Part shown: one piece after another, positions 18,165-28,277 of the stretch
How positions within the stretch are numbered: the first letter of the stretch is position 1
How the letters are laid out: the number at the start of each line of letters is the position of its first letter
Assembly: GCA_002708105.2 (NCBI GenBank)
Contig: PAOQ02000007.1
Span: 5,426 to 58,748 of the forward strand
DNA: 53,323 nt
Direction of reading: 5' to 3'
Origin: a bacterium
GTDB lineage: Bacteria > Desulfobacterota_D > UBA1144
Position numbers and translations under genes: made by a program
Notes under the pieces: generated by a model
Seen by the model: the letters and a program-made list of their open reading frames with translations, nothing else
Told to the model about the DNA's origin: nothing
Database searches by the model: none

Positions 18165-21100
18165 ATTAACTAAAACTAAAGTCTTTTCATATTTAGATGA
18201 GTTATCGTCAGAAAGAATAGTCTATATGGACGGTGCAATGGGAACAATGATACAAAAGTATCGTTTTGAAGAGAGTGACTATAGAGGATTAAAGTTTCAA
18301 AATCATAAAATAGATTTAAAGGGAAACAACGATATTTTAAATATAACAAATATGGAAGCCATAAAAGATATCCATAAGCAGTACATCTTGTCGGGTTCTG
18401 ATATTATTGAAACTAATACATTTAATGGTACTTCGATAGCACAGTATGATTACAATTTAGAAAATTATGCTGCAGATATTAATATATTTGGAGTAAGAGC
18501 TGTTAAAGAAGCTATTGCTGAAACTTCGGACATGGTGAATGGAAGAAAGATTTTAATTGCTGGTGCATTAGGCCCAACTAATAGAACTGCATCAATTTCT
18601 CCAGATGTTGAAGATCCCAGCGCAAGAAATGTTTCTTTTGATGAACTCTCAGAAGCTTATTATAATCAAGCTAAAACTCTATACGAGTCTGGCGTTGATA
18701 TTCTATTGCCTGAGACTACTTTTGATACTTTAAATTTAAAGGCAGCTATATTTGGGATTCGCCAATTGTTTAATGAGGTATCTATTGAGCTACCTCTCTT
18801 TTTATCTGTAACTTTTTCTGATAAATCTGGAAGGACACTTTCTGGTCAAACTATAGAGGCATTTTGGGAGTCTATTAGACATTCTAATCCCTACGCAGTA
18901 GGTATGAATTGTGGCCTTGGAGCCGCTTCTCTTTATGACTACATGAAGACTCTCTCTAATGTTGCTGATTCGAAAATTTTTTGTTATCCAAATGCCGGCT
19001 TACCAAATCCCTTATCTGAAACCGGATATGATGAGACTCCTGATATGACGGCAAAAGATCTTGAATTATTTGCAAAAGAGAGCCTTGTTAATTTTGTAGG
19101 TGGATGCTGTGGTACCACCCCTGATCATATACAAGCAATAGTACAAAAATTAAGTGAATATAAGGGGAGAGCTAATTCTACAAGAGATAGTTTTTCAACG
19201 TATAGCGGTTTAGAACTATTAAAAAAAGATGATATTAATAATTTTCTATTGGTTGGCGAAAGAAGTAATGTGACAGGATCACCTAAGTTTTCAAGGCTTA
19301 TAAAAGATGGAGATTTTGAAGGTGCATTAGAAATAGCTAAGCAACAAGTTGAGAACGGTGCGCATATTATAGATATTAATTTCGATGAAGGATTAATAGA
19401 CAGTGAGGCATGCATGATAAAATTTTTAAATCTTGTTGCCTCTGAGCCTGATATATCAAGAGTTCCAATAATGATTGATAGCTCTAAATGGTCTGTTATT
19501 GAAGAAGGTTTAAAATGTATTCAAGGTAGAGGAATAGTAAATTCTATAAGTTTAAAAGAAGGGGAGGAAGAATTTCTTAAACAAGCAGAAAAGATATTGG
19601 AATATGGTGCCTCTGTTGTGGTAATGGCTTTTGATGAATCTGGACAAGCAACAGAGACTGATCATAAAGTTGCTATATCTAAAAGAGCTTATAATATTCT
19701 GGTTAACAAAGTTGGATTTTCTCCCGAAGATATAATTTTTGATTCCAATATTTTAACGATTGGAACAGGAATAGATGAACATAAAAATTACGCTGTTAAT
19801 TTCTTAGATGCGATACCTCTAATAAAAAAAGAATGTCCTGGATCCTTAACAAGTGGAGGTTTAAGTAATCTTTCTTTTGCTTTTAGAGGAAATAATAAAG
19901 TAAGAGAGGCTATGCATTCTGTGTTTTTATTTCATGCAATTAACAAAGGTTTAGATATGGCAATTGTGAACGCTGGAATGTTGGAGGTTTATGAGGAGAT
20001 TGATAAAGATTTGTTACATATTATTGAGAACGTAATCTTTAATAAATCAGATGATTCAACTGAAGTTTTGATTAATTATGCAAGCAAGCTTACTTCAAAT
20101 CAATCTAGCCAGGAAAAAGAAGAAGAATGGATGAGTTTTGATTTAGAGAAAAGAATCGCACACCAAGTAATAAAAGGTTTAACGTCAAATATTGAAAATG
20201 ACGTTGAGGAAGCTAGATTAAAATATACTTCCCCTCTAGAAGTAATAGAGGGCCCATTAATGGATGGAATGAAAATTGTAGGAACTCTATTTGGCGAAGG
20301 AAAAATGTTTTTGCCTCAAGTAGTTAAAAGCGCTAGATCTATGAAAAAAGCAGTTAATTATTTAGAGCCATTTATGGAAAAGGATAAAAATAATGTTTCT
20401 GGAATTGGAAAAATTCTAATAGCCACTGTTAAAGGCGATGTTCATGATATTGGTAAAAATATAGTTTCTGTTGTTGCAAGATGTAATGGATATCAAGTAG
20501 AGGATATGGGAGTAATGATCTCATGCGCAGATATTATTGATAGAGCTAAGGATTTAAAGCCAGACATAATTGGACTAAGCGGACTTATTACACCGTCATT
20601 AGATGAAATGATTACAAATGTTTCAGAGTTTGAAAAAAATGGGATTAACATCCCGGTTCTAATTGGTGGAGCAACTACAAGTAAAGCTCATACAGCATTA
20701 AAAATTGCACCAAAGTATCCTAATGAAGTAGTTGTCCATGTTCCAGATGCTTCATTAGTTGTAGGAGTTTGCAAAGATTTGTTAAGTCCAAAAAATAATA
20801 CTGAATTTAAAGATAATATAAAGAAAAGCCAGGTTGAGTTTGCTTCAAACTATAACAAAAATAAAAAAATAAAATTTCTATCTCTAGATGAGGCAAGAAA
20901 CAATAAGCTAAAAATAAATTTTAAGAAAATAAATAATAAAATTAATGATTATTCAGAAAAAAAATGGGAGTTTGATATTAATGAGATTATTCAATATATT
21001 GATTGGTCACCTTTTTTCTGGACATGGGAGCTTAAAGGTGTTTATCCTAATATCTTCCGTAATAAAAAATATGGCACCCAGGCTAAAGAATTATTTATAG

Positions 21101-21828
21101 ATGCAGAAAAAATTTTAAAAAGAATGATTTCCGAAAAAGTTTTGTCATTAAAGGGTTTGTCAAAAATATGGAATGCATACTCCATTGATGAGGACATTGT
21201 TTTAATTGATAAGAATGGAATAGAAATTGAAACATTAAATTTTCTTAGACAGCAGGCTGATAAAAGTACAAAAAATTCTAAATACTATTGTCTCTCAGAT
21301 TTTGTATCAGATAAGAAATCTGATGATGATATATTGGGAGCCTTTGCTGTTACTGCAGGGAAAGAAGTTGAAGAATATGCCTCTAGTTTTGAGTTAAAGG
21401 GGGATGATTACTCATCTATAATGATTAAAGCTATAGGAGATAGATTGGCTGAAGCATGTTCAGAGTTTCTACATTATAAAATTCGGATCTTAAATGGTGA
21501 AAACGAAGATTTTAATCTTAAATCCTTAATAAAAGAGGAGTATTCTGGAATAAGGCCTGCGCATGGGTATCCATCCATTCCTGATCACTCTGAAAAAAGT
21601 AAAATATGGTCATTGCTAGAAGTAGAGAAAAATATTGGTGCCTCGTTAACAGAAAATTTTGCTTTAAATCCTCCTTCCTCAATTTGCGGTCTTTATTTCT
21701 TTAACCCAGAAGCTAGATACTTTAATCTAGGAAAAATTAATAATTCGCAATTTGAGATATATGCAAACAAAAAAGGTTATAATATTGAAAGGATGAGAAG
21801 TTTGCTTCAAAATAATTTAATAGATTAA
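18154..21828 (+). CDS. metH: cobalamin-dependent methionine synthase
   Basis: MetH moves a methyl group from methyltetrahydrofolate to homocysteine through cobalamin. The 1224 residues contain all four modules. The homocysteine domain has zinc cysteines in GMNCGLG (about 252) and GGCCGTT (about 316). The pterin-binding domain includes [12 protein letters not shown] (about 370) and IDINFDEG. The B12 domain has [10 protein letters not shown] with the cobalt-ligating histidine near 761. The C-terminal reactivation domain has [15 protein letters not shown] near 1143, which binds SAM. The organism therefore needs or makes cobalamin. It overlaps the gene before it by 11 nt and the gene after it by the TAATG junction. 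Confidence 0.97.
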   Translation: MSTKLTKTKVFSYLDELSSERIVYMDGAMGTMIQKYRFEESDYRGLKFQNHKIDLKGNNDILNITNMEAIKDIHKQYILSGSDIIETNTFNGTSIAQYDYNLENYAADINIFGVRAVKEAIAETSDMVNGRKILIAGALGPTNRTASISPDVEDPSARNVSFDELSEAYYNQAKTLYESGVDILLPETTFDTLNLKAAIFGIRQLFNEVSIELPLFLSVTFSDKSGRTLSGQTIEAFWESIRHSNPYAVGMNCGLGAASLYDYMKTLSNVADSKIFCYPNAGLPNPLSETGYDETPDMTAKDLELFAKESLVNFVGGCCGTTPDHIQAIVQKLSEYKGRANSTRDSFSTYSGLELLKKDDINNFLLVGERSNVTGSPKFSRLIKDGDFEGALEIAKQQVENGAHIIDINFDEGLIDSEACMIKFLNLVASEPDISRVPIMIDSSKWSVIEEGLKCIQGRGIVNSISLKEGEEEFLKQAEKILEYGASVVVMAFDESGQATETDHKVAISKRAYNILVNKVGFSPEDIIFDSNILTIGTGIDEHKNYAVNFLDAIPLIKKECPGSLTSGGLSNLSFAFRGNNKVREAMHSVFLFHAINKGLDMAIVNAGMLEVYEEIDKDLLHIIENVIFNKSDDSTEVLINYASKLTSNQSSQEKEEEWMSFDLEKRIAHQVIKGLTSNIENDVEEARLKYTSPLEVIEGPLMDGMKIVGTLFGEGKMFLPQVVKSARSMKKAVNYLEPFMEKDKNNVSGIGKILIATVKGDVHDIGKNIVSVVARCNGYQVEDMGVMISCADIIDRAKDLKPDIIGLSGLITPSLDEMITNVSEFEKNGINIPVLIGGATTSKAHTALKIAPKYPNEVVVHVPDASLVVGVCKDLLSPKNNTEFKDNIKKSQVEFASNYNKNKKIKFLSLDEARNNKLKINFKKINNKINDYSEKKWEFDINEIIQYIDWSPFFWTWELKGVYPNIFRNKKYGTQAKELFIDAEKILKRMISEKVLSLKGLSKIWNAYSIDEDIVLIDKNGIEIETLNFLRQQADKSTKNSKYYCLSDFVSDKKSDDDILGAFAVTAGKEVEEYASSFELKGDDYSSIMIKAIGDRLAEACSEFLHYKIRILNGENEDFNLKSLIKEEYSGIRPAHGYPSIPDHSEKSKIWSLLEVEKNIGASLTENFALNPPSSICGLYFFNPEARYFNLGKINNSQFEIYANKKGYNIERMRSLLQNNLID

Positions 21829-22331
21829 TGACTATAGATGATTTATTAAAATTAAAGAATGATACTTCAAGTTTAACAGATGAATGGGTTGATTCTGCAA
21901 ATAACGCTTTAGAAGTTTTAAATGATGCTAAGCTAAATGATGATGATTTAAAGAATATCTTTCAATCATCTTCATCTCCAAAGGTTTTTAAAAACTTTGT
22001 CAGATTATTATACTCAGAATCAAAAAAGCCAAATATACCAGTAAAATCATTCGATAAAATAAAGCAATATTCAAAAGGCTTATCATATGATGGTAGGGCG
22101 AAAAATTATACAATTAAAGAATATTCAATTTCATCTTGGCTCGATTCAATTGATGCTGTATCTGATTGGTTGGACGAGAATGAATTGGAAGCAGATCTCT
22201 CATCTATTGTTGACTATATCGCTTGCTCAACAGAAACAGTTAATCTTGCATCAGATAATCTAGAACTTGTGGAGATTGTATCTGATTTCTTAAAAGATTT
22301 TGGTTTTGAAAGATCTTTGAAAATAAAATAG
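21828..22331 (+). CDS. hypothetical protein coupled to metH
   Basis: I do not recognise this 167-residue protein. It is acidic and looks wholly helical, with no signal peptide, membrane segment or cysteine cluster. One Cys occurs near residue 133 (IACSTE). A serine/aspartate-rich first third is followed by a segment with SISSWLDSIDAVSDWLDENELE near residue 103. The ATG lies inside the metH stop codon (TAATG), so its translation should follow that of MetH. A role linked to MetH or to cobalamin/folate chemistry is possible from position only. Confidence 0.7.
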   Translation: MTIDDLLKLKNDTSSLTDEWVDSANNALEVLNDAKLNDDDLKNIFQSSSSPKVFKNFVRLLYSESKKPNIPVKSFDKIKQYSKGLSYDGRAKNYTIKEYSISSWLDSIDAVSDWLDENELEADLSSIVDYIACSTETVNLASDNLELVEIVSDFLKDFGFERSLKIK

Positions 22332-22408
22332 GCTCTTTTAATTTCTGCTTCTATAGGTATTGATTCGTTATTATATAACTACAGGTATACTTAACTAGCA
22401 ATTTAGTT

Positions 22409-23116
22409 ATGAGTAAATACAGTACAGTTTCTTTTGATGCAGCCGATACTCTTTTTTATATTAAGATGGGTCTAGGCAAAAGCTATTATCATGTCTTGAA
22501 GAATTACGATTCATCCTATAATCCTGAAGATATTTCAAAAGTATTTAAAAAGTTCTTTTCAAATAGAGAAGGGTTACATTTTACAGGCCTAAAGGGAGAC
22601 GAGCTTTTTAAAGCAGAAAAGGAATGGTGGCACAGTTTAGTCAAAGATATTTTTAATGAACTAGGTATGTTTAATGATTTCAATAAATATTTTGATGATT
22701 TATATGAATTTTTTTCTGAAGAAGCATGGGAAGTTTATTCAGATACTATTTCCACATTATCCTATCTTAAAGATAGAAATTTTAATATAATTGTAACTTC
22801 AAATTTTGATTCAAGAATTTATAATGTTTGTAAAAAATTTGAAATTGATAAGTTTGTCGACCACTTTACAATTTCATCAGAATCTGGATGTTCAAAGCCT
22901 GATAAAGAATTGTTTTATATGTCTCTAGAAAAAGTACAAGCAAAACCTGAGCTTTCTATACACATAGGAGATAATTATAATCTTGATTACATTCCAAGTA
23001 TGGCAATTGGAATGAAGTCAATTTTGATTGATAGAGATAATCAGTTTGATAAAGATATGAATATTTGTAAAAGTCCTGATTTTGGTAAAATCTTTGAGGT
23101 ACTAGATGAATCTTAA
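22409..23116 (+). CDS. HAD-superfamily hydrolase, HDHD3/YjjG-like
   Basis: The 235-residue cytosolic protein has HAD motifs in order: motif I VSFDAADTLFY near residue 8, motif II TSNFDSR near 131, motif III SKPDKELF near 153 and motif IV HIGDNYNLDY near 180, with a helical cap between. Motif I reads D-A-A-D-T, so the usual second catalytic aspartate (DxD) is alanine, as in some HDHD3-like members. It may have weak or altered phosphatase activity. TATACT at 22386-22391 may be its -10 box. The 3' end overlaps the next gene by 11 nt. Confidence 0.82.
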   Translation: MSKYSTVSFDAADTLFYIKMGLGKSYYHVLKNYDSSYNPEDISKVFKKFFSNREGLHFTGLKGDELFKAEKEWWHSLVKDIFNELGMFNDFNKYFDDLYEFFSEEAWEVYSDTISTLSYLKDRNFNIIVTSNFDSRIYNVCKKFEIDKFVDHFTISSESGCSKPDKELFYMSLEKVQAKPELSIHIGDNYNLDYIPSMAIGMKSILIDRDNQFDKDMNICKSPDFGKIFEVLDES

Positions 23117-23546
23117 TCCAAACTTGTTAGCATTAATAGTTGCAGCTTTATGGGGGCTTGCGCCAATTTTTGAAAAAATGAGTCTTCAATCTATGAATCC
23201 TATTTTTATTCTTAGTATTAGATTTTTTATTGTAGCCGGTTTGCTTATTCCTTTCTTTATTACAACAAATCAAGTTGTGTATTTGCCCGAACTTAATTTT
23301 AAAAATATTCTTATAATTGTAATACCGGGCATCCTAGCTGTATTAGGGATATATTTATATTTTAATGCTTTGTCAGATTCTACAGCTTCCAAAATAGTCC
23401 CTTTAACAGCAGTTTATCCTCTTTTTACTTGTTTTTATGCCTACATCTTCCTTAAAGAAGATTTTTCAACAGAAAAAATTATTGGAACTATCTTGATAGT
23501 TGCTGGGGTTTTTATTCTTAACTATAAAGATTATTTACAAAATTAA
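23106..23546 (+). CDS. single-domain EamA-type membrane transporter
   Basis: This 146-residue protein has about five hydrophobic helices. It matches one EamA/DMT unit: NLLALIVAALWGLAPIFEK at the N-terminus, an internal GILAVLGIYLYFNAL and the C-terminal FLKEDFSTEKIIGTILIVAGVFIL. Most DMT exporters carry two such units (about 300 residues), so this form should work as a dimer, like the small EamA half-transporters. The substrate is unknown. The gene starts within the HAD gene (11-nt overlap). Confidence 0.8.
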   Translation: MNLNPNLLALIVAALWGLAPIFEKMSLQSMNPIFILSIRFFIVAGLLIPFFITTNQVVYLPELNFKNILIIVIPGILAVLGIYLYFNALSDSTASKIVPLTAVYPLFTCFYAYIFLKEDFSTEKIIGTILIVAGVFILNYKDYLQN

Positions 23547-23618
23547 CATCTGATTCCAATTTTATATCAGTATCCTGTAAAACTTTAAACCAAGAAGTTT
23601 TTATATTATATTTTAAAT

Positions 23619-23948
23619 GTGTTTGATTACATTAAAGATCACTGGTTTGGACATCAGACTCTTGCTAGATCCTTTTGGCTGAATTTTGTTGTTCAAAACA
23701 TTGTTGTTAATTCTTTAACTAAATCTTGGGATCCTCCATTCCTAATATTGATTGTTTTATTAGCTGGTTACATATGGGGACTTGTTGGTACTTTTAGAGC
23801 TTCAGCTAGATACGAGTGGACAAATATATGGCGAATATTGACTACATTATTTTTAATTTTTTCTATTGTACTTAATTTAACTTGGATTTATTTTGGTATT
23901 TTTATTCAAATTTTTGGCCCTTCCATGGGTAATAATTCTAGTTTCTGA
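23619..23948 (+). CDS. small inner-membrane protein
   Basis: This is a 109-residue hydrophobic protein of unknown function. It starts at GTG with MFDYIKDHWFGHQTLARSFW, where the polar head contains WFGHQTLARSFWLN. Two or three transmembrane helices follow (PFLILIVLLAGYIWGLVGTF, RILTTLFLIFSIVLNLTWIY). The GTG is chosen because the overlapping ATG two bases before is in another, short frame. TATATT boxes lie 6-11 nt upstream. It ends 11 nt before the convergent hemB. Confidence 0.65.
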   Translation: MFDYIKDHWFGHQTLARSFWLNFVVQNIVVNSLTKSWDPPFLILIVLLAGYIWGLVGTFRASARYEWTNIWRILTTLFLIFSIVLNLTWIYFGIFIQIFGPSMGNNSSF

Positions 23949-23959
23949 ATTTATCCTTA

Positions 23960-24934
23960 TTAATTATTTTTTAGCAATCTTCCCATTTCTAGAGCAAAAT
24001 AGGTAATAATTGCGGTCGCCCCAGCACGTTTAATTGATTCTAGGGATTCTCTCATAACTGTATCATTGTCAATATATCCTTTTTCTGCAGCCGCTTTAAT
24101 CATTGAATATTCACCACTTACCTGATATGCAACTATTGGAAGAAGTGACGATTCAGAAGAGGCTTTTATTACATCGAGGTAAAAGGATGCCGGTTTTACT
24201 ATTAATATATCAGCGCCTTCAGCTTCGTCTAAAAGTATTTCTTTAATTGCTTCTTTGTAGTTTTTAGGGTTAATTTGATAGGATTTTTTATCACCACTTT
24301 TTGGCTCTGAATTTAATGCATCTCTAAAGGGTCCATAAAGTGATGAGGCAAATTTTGCTGCATATGACATAATTCCAGTATTAAGAAAACCCTTTCTATC
24401 TAAGGCTTCTCTTATTTTGATCACTCTTCCATCCATCATGTCTGATGGAGCCACAATGTCTGCTCCAAACTCAGCATGAATACAGGCTTGCCTACATAAA
24501 ATTTCCACAGTCTTATCATTTAAAACCTCGCCGTCATGGAGAATCCCATCGTGTCCATCAGAATTGTATGGGTCTAACGCAATATCTGTTATTACAACAA
24601 TGTTAGGAAATTTTTTTTTGATAGTAGCTATTGATTTGGGAATTAATCCTTTTTTATTTAGAGCTTCTTTTGCAAGAGGATCTTTAAGTCTTTCATCGAT
24701 TGCAGGAAACAAGATTATTGCATTAATTCCTAATTTTATAGCTGATTCTATATCCTTTAGCTGGTTATCTAAGGTTTTTCTAAAAACATTAGGCATTGAT
24801 TCAATTTTTTCAGACCGATTCTTCCCATCAATTAAAAAAATTGGCATTATTAAATCATTTACAGAAATGCTGGTTTCTTGAACGAGGTTTCTTATATTTT
24901 GATTTAATCTTAATCTTCTACCACGAATAAACAT
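23960..24934 (-). CDS. hemB: delta-aminolevulinic acid dehydratase (porphobilinogen synthase)
   Basis: HemB joins two 5-aminolevulinate molecules into porphobilinogen, the second common step of tetrapyrrole synthesis. The 324-residue protein begins with RRLRLNQNIRNLVQET. The two active-site lysines are in MSYAAKFASSLYGPF and ADILIVKPASF. The metal-site segment reads DIALDPYNSDGHDG, with aspartates where zinc enzymes have cysteines, so this is the magnesium-type, cysteine-poor class. The start ATG lies 8 nt behind a perfect TATAAT. Haem made here would supply SdhC and cytochromes. Confidence 0.95.
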   Translation of the reverse strand: MFIRGRRLRLNQNIRNLVQETSISVNDLIMPIFLIDGKNRSEKIESMPNVFRKTLDNQLKDIESAIKLGINAIILFPAIDERLKDPLAKEALNKKGLIPKSIATIKKKFPNIVVITDIALDPYNSDGHDGILHDGEVLNDKTVEILCRQACIHAEFGADIVAPSDMMDGRVIKIREALDRKGFLNTGIMSYAAKFASSLYGPFRDALNSEPKSGDKKSYQINPKNYKEAIKEILLDEAEGADILIVKPASFYLDVIKASSESSLLPIVAYQVSGEYSMIKAAAEKGYIDNDTVMRESLESIKRAGATAIITYFALEMGRLLKNN

Positions 24935-24942
24935 AGATTTGT

Positions 24943-24971
24943 ATTATATTATCTTTTAATTCTTTTTTAAA
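24943..24971 (-). promoter_or_regulatory. hemB promoter (leaderless-type)
   Basis: On the minus strand TTTAAA (24971-24966) and TATAAT (24948-24943) are 17 nt apart, and ATG follows 8 nt after the -10 box. No Shine-Dalgarno sequence is seen, so the transcript probably begins at or beside the start codon. Confidence 0.5.
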
Positions 24972-24984
24972 GTTAAATTTAGGC

Positions 24985-25013
24985 TTCACTTAAGTAAGAA
25001 AAGAATATATGAT
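24985..25013 (+). promoter_or_regulatory. promoter for the HAD gene at 25022 (leaderless-type)
   Basis: TTCACT (24985-24990) and TATGAT (25008-25013) are 17 nt apart. The start codon is 8 nt past the -10 box and no ribosome binding site is visible. This promoter points away from the hemB promoter. Confidence 0.45.
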
Positions 25014-25021
25014 TAAGCCTT

Positions 25022-25693
25022 ATGGCTAAAAAAAAGGTTATTGTATTTGATTTTGATGGAGTAATTTACAACTCAGAACCACTTCATTTTAAAGCTTTTA
25101 ATTATGCACTTAAACCTTTAAATGTAACTATAACTAAAGAAGTTTACTATGAAACTTATTGTTCATACGATGATGAGGGATTTTTTAAAAATTTTTTAAC
25201 TGATAATAAAATTGAATTTAATAATGATTTTATTGACAAAATTATTAAAGAAAAACATTATTATTTTGATAAGAATTTTGATTCTGAAACATCAATGTAT
25301 GAAGGATCTATAGATCTTATTAAAAAACTATCAAAAAATTATATTCTTGCAATTGGCTCAGGTGCTAGAAGAGAAGAGATTGTCAGAGTATTAAAAAGAG
25401 AAGAGTTGTTGACTTTATTTGAAGAAATCGTTTCATCTGATGAAACATCTCAGCCTAAGCCAAATCCAGAAACATATATAACGGTATTGGAAAGAATAAA
25501 TCAAACCTACCAAGTTTCTCCTGATGAATGCGTTGTAATCGAGGATACAACTAAGGGAGTGGATGCTGCCAAAGTAGCTGGCATGAAATGCTTTGCTATA
25601 ACAAATTCTGTTGAGAGAGAATTTTTAACTAATGCTGATGTAATAATTGATGATTATATAGAGATAACAGATAAAGCAATTACGGATATTTAG
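25022..25693 (+). CDS. HAD-superfamily hydrolase, beta-phosphoglucomutase-like
   Basis: The 223-residue protein has an intact motif I (FDFDGVIYNSEPLHFKAF, residues 8-25), motif II near IGSGARREEI (about 116), motif III near SQPKPNPETY (about 144) and motif IV VIEDTTKGVDAA (about 172). The DGV followed by SE/H cap layout is that of phosphatases and phosphomutases of the YcjU/GphH group. The substrate is probably a small sugar phosphate. The last 4 nt overlap the convergent peptidase gene. Confidence 0.85.
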   Translation: MAKKKVIVFDFDGVIYNSEPLHFKAFNYALKPLNVTITKEVYYETYCSYDDEGFFKNFLTDNKIEFNNDFIDKIIKEKHYYFDKNFDSETSMYEGSIDLIKKLSKNYILAIGSGARREEIVRVLKREELLTLFEEIVSSDETSQPKPNPETYITVLERINQTYQVSPDECVVIEDTTKGVDAAKVAGMKCFAITNSVEREFLTNADVIIDDYIEITDKAITDI

Positions 25694-26814
25694 TCTTCTA
25701 TAATTAATGAGTTTATTACTATGTTTGCTGATTGATAAAATTCTTTTAGTATTAATGTTTCTTTTACAGTGTGGAATTCTCTCATACCAGTTCCTAGGTT
25801 TACAGTGTTGACTCCATTTTTAACAAAAAAGTTTGCATCAGCTCCTCCACCAGTTTCAACTAGATTAATTTTGTAGTTAAATTTCTTACATGATGAAAGA
25901 ATCCTTTTTATAATAAGACTATTTTTTGGAATATTGATCGAGTCATAGATTCTATTCACTTTAATTTTAGCGCTAAAATTTTTATTTATTCTTTTGTATT
26001 TTTTATTCATGAGATCAAGAATTTTTTTGATTTTATTTAATTCTATTTTGATTGTTTTCTCATTATGGCTTCTTATTTCACACATAATTTCTGTCATTCC
26101 AGGAACTATATTTATTGCTGAGCCACCATTAATTTTTCCTATATTTATTGTTGTATTCGCATTAATACGACCAGTTTTCATTTTTGAAATTATTTCAGAT
26201 GAAACAACTATAGAGCTTAAGCCTTTTTCGGGATTTATTCCTGAATGAGCCTCTACACCTTTAATTTTAATAGTAAAGTAGTCAGAGCTTGGTCCCTTAT
26301 AGACTAGCCTTTCTGGGCTTGTACTATCTAAAACAATTCCTTCTTTTGCTTTTATTAGCTTATAGTCAAGGAACTTAGCCCCTAAAAGACCAATTTCTTC
26401 ACATGTTGTAATTGCTGCTTCAATATTATAATGTTTTACTTTTTCTTTCTTAAGTACTTCTAGTGTCTCTAAAATAATCGCTAATCCGCTTTTATCGTCC
26501 GCACCTAATATTGTCGTCCCATCGCTAGTTATTGAGCTTTTATGAACTTTTGGCTTAATTCCTATTCCATTAGTTACAGTATCCATGTGTGAAGACAACA
26601 AGATTGTGGGAAGTGTTTTATTCGAACCGAGTTTTGCTATTATGTTTCCATGATTGGATTGAGTTAAAGATTTGGAATTATCAATTTTATATTTTATACC
26701 AAGCTTTTTTAGCTTTTCTTTAATATAAAGAGCTACTTTAGCTTCATCACGAGATTCGCTATCAATTTTGACAAGGTCCGTAAATGTTTTAACGAGCCTT
26801 TTTTTGTTTATCAT
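25690..26814 (-). CDS. M20-family metallopeptidase (PepT-like)
   Basis: This 374-residue zinc aminopeptidase shows the M20 motifs: LSSHMDTVTNG near residue 74, GADDKSGLAIILE near 118, TTCEEIGLLGAK with the catalytic glutamates near 147, LDSTSPER and the C-terminal GTGMREFHTVKE histidine. The closest group is peptidase T/YqjE-like. It probably cleaves short peptides in the cytosol. It ends 4 nt inside the convergent HAD gene and starts 2 nt after lpdA, with which it forms an operon. Confidence 0.87.
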   Translation of the reverse strand: MINKKRLVKTFTDLVKIDSESRDEAKVALYIKEKLKKLGIKYKIDNSKSLTQSNHGNIIAKLGSNKTLPTILLSSHMDTVTNGIGIKPKVHKSSITSDGTTILGADDKSGLAIILETLEVLKKEKVKHYNIEAAITTCEEIGLLGAKFLDYKLIKAKEGIVLDSTSPERLVYKGPSSDYFTIKIKGVEAHSGINPEKGLSSIVVSSEIISKMKTGRINANTTINIGKINGGSAINIVPGMTEIMCEIRSHNEKTIKIELNKIKKILDLMNKKYKRINKNFSAKIKVNRIYDSINIPKNSLIIKRILSSCKKFNYKINLVETGGGADANFFVKNGVNTVNLGTGMREFHTVKETLILKEFYQSANIVINSLIIED

Positions 26815-26816
26815 CG

Positions 26817-28223
26817 TTAAGAATTCCTTCCTTTATTTTTTACGTTTAATGATGCTTCAAGAAAAATTTCTGAAAGAGTAGGGTGAGGATGGATTGTATT
26901 AATGACTGATTCGATAGAAAGTTTATTTTGCATTATAAGAGTTATCTCTGATATCATTTCGGTGCAACCTTTTCCAATTATATGGGCACCCAATATTGTA
27001 TCATCTTTATCAGTAATAATTTTACAAAAACCGTTAACATTGTCATCTGCAAGGGATTTTCCATTAGCTTTAAATGGATACTTTGAAACTTTATAATCAA
27101 TTTTTTTCTCCACAGCTGTTTCTTCAGTAATACCTACATAAGCAATTTCAGGTTGGCAATATATGCAAGCAGGAACTATAAAGTTATCGTTAATACTTTT
27201 CTTTTGAATTTGATTGATCACTTGACTACCCTCTTCTGAGGCTTTGTGGGCTAGCATGGATCCCCCTATGACATCTCCAATTGCAAAAATATTTTCAATA
27301 TTTGTTTGATAAGAATTGTTTACTTTTATAAACCCAAACTTGTCTGTTTTAACAGCACATTTACTCAAGTTAAGATTATCTGTGTTTGGAATACGTCCAG
27401 TTGAAAGCAGAAGTAGCTGTGTATCAATTTCGAATTCACCCTCTGAATTTGTAACATTAATTTTAAGATTTTTCTCTGATTTCTTAATTTTACTTATTGT
27501 GGTTGATTCATGTATTTTTATCCCCTTTTTTGTGTAGCTTTTTTTTAATTCTTCAACAATTTCTCTATCTAGAAACCCTAAGATAGAGTTTGCACTTTCT
27601 ATTATTGTTACATCTACGTTAAAACTATTATAAAGGTAGGCAAATTCTATTCCGATGTAGCCACCTCCTAGTATGCAAATCTTTTCTGGCAATTCTTTTG
27701 AAGTTAATACAAAGTCACTATCTACTATGTTCACCCCATCAGGAGCTAGATTATTTGGGAAAAATGGTTTTGATCCTGTAGATATGACTATATTTTCTGA
27801 TGATATTTTTATAGTGTCATTAGCTTGCTTAATTTCTACTTCATTTTTATTTATAAAAGAGGCTTCACCGTTAAATATATCTATATCTTTTTTGTTTAAC
27901 AAACTCGTAAGCCCACTTTTAAGTCTTTTTGTATTTTTTTTACTATTTTCAATAATTAACTCGTAGTCATAAGCTAGATTTTCAAATAGAAAACCTCTTT
28001 TTTTAGCTTTATTAGTGAGGAGATCTGCAATTTCAGCAGATTTTAATAATGATTTTGATGGTATACATCCATTGTTTAAACAAGTCCCACCTAATGACTG
28101 TTTTTCTATCAATGCAGTTTTTAACCCAAGCCTAGATGATTCTATCGCTGCTACATAGCCACCAGGACCAGCTCCAATAATTGCAATATCATATTCAAAC
28201 ATATATAGGCTTAAATCTAGCAT
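26817..28223 (-). CDS. lpdA: dihydrolipoyl dehydrogenase
   Basis: This E3 flavoprotein of pyruvate/2-oxoglutarate dehydrogenase or glycine cleavage complexes re-oxidises dihydrolipoamide with NAD+. The 468-residue protein has the FAD motif IIGAGPGGYVAA, the redox disulfide in GGTCLNNGCIPSK, the NAD motif CILGGGYIGIEFA, the second FAD motif FAIGDVIGG and the C-terminal active-site HPHPTLSE. A TATAAA box about 10 nt before ATG 28223 favours this start, but the second Met (28202), just before FEYDIAIIGAG, is equally plausible. No E1 or E2 gene is adjacent. It is co-transcribed with the M20 peptidase. Confidence 0.94.
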   Translation of the reverse strand: MLDLSLYMFEYDIAIIGAGPGGYVAAIESSRLGLKTALIEKQSLGGTCLNNGCIPSKSLLKSAEIADLLTNKAKKRGFLFENLAYDYELIIENSKKNTKRLKSGLTSLLNKKDIDIFNGEASFINKNEVEIKQANDTIKISSENIVISTGSKPFFPNNLAPDGVNIVDSDFVLTSKELPEKICILGGGYIGIEFAYLYNSFNVDVTIIESANSILGFLDREIVEELKKSYTKKGIKIHESTTISKIKKSEKNLKINVTNSEGEFEIDTQLLLLSTGRIPNTDNLNLSKCAVKTDKFGFIKVNNSYQTNIENIFAIGDVIGGSMLAHKASEEGSQVINQIQKKSINDNFIVPACIYCQPEIAYVGITEETAVEKKIDYKVSKYPFKANGKSLADDNVNGFCKIITDKDDTILGAHIIGKGCTEMISEITLIMQNKLSIESVINTIHPHPTLSEIFLEASLNVKNKGRNS

Positions 28224-28277
28224 ATTTTTCTTTATTTATATAAATAAATTTAGAAAACGGTGTATCATATAAAAATA

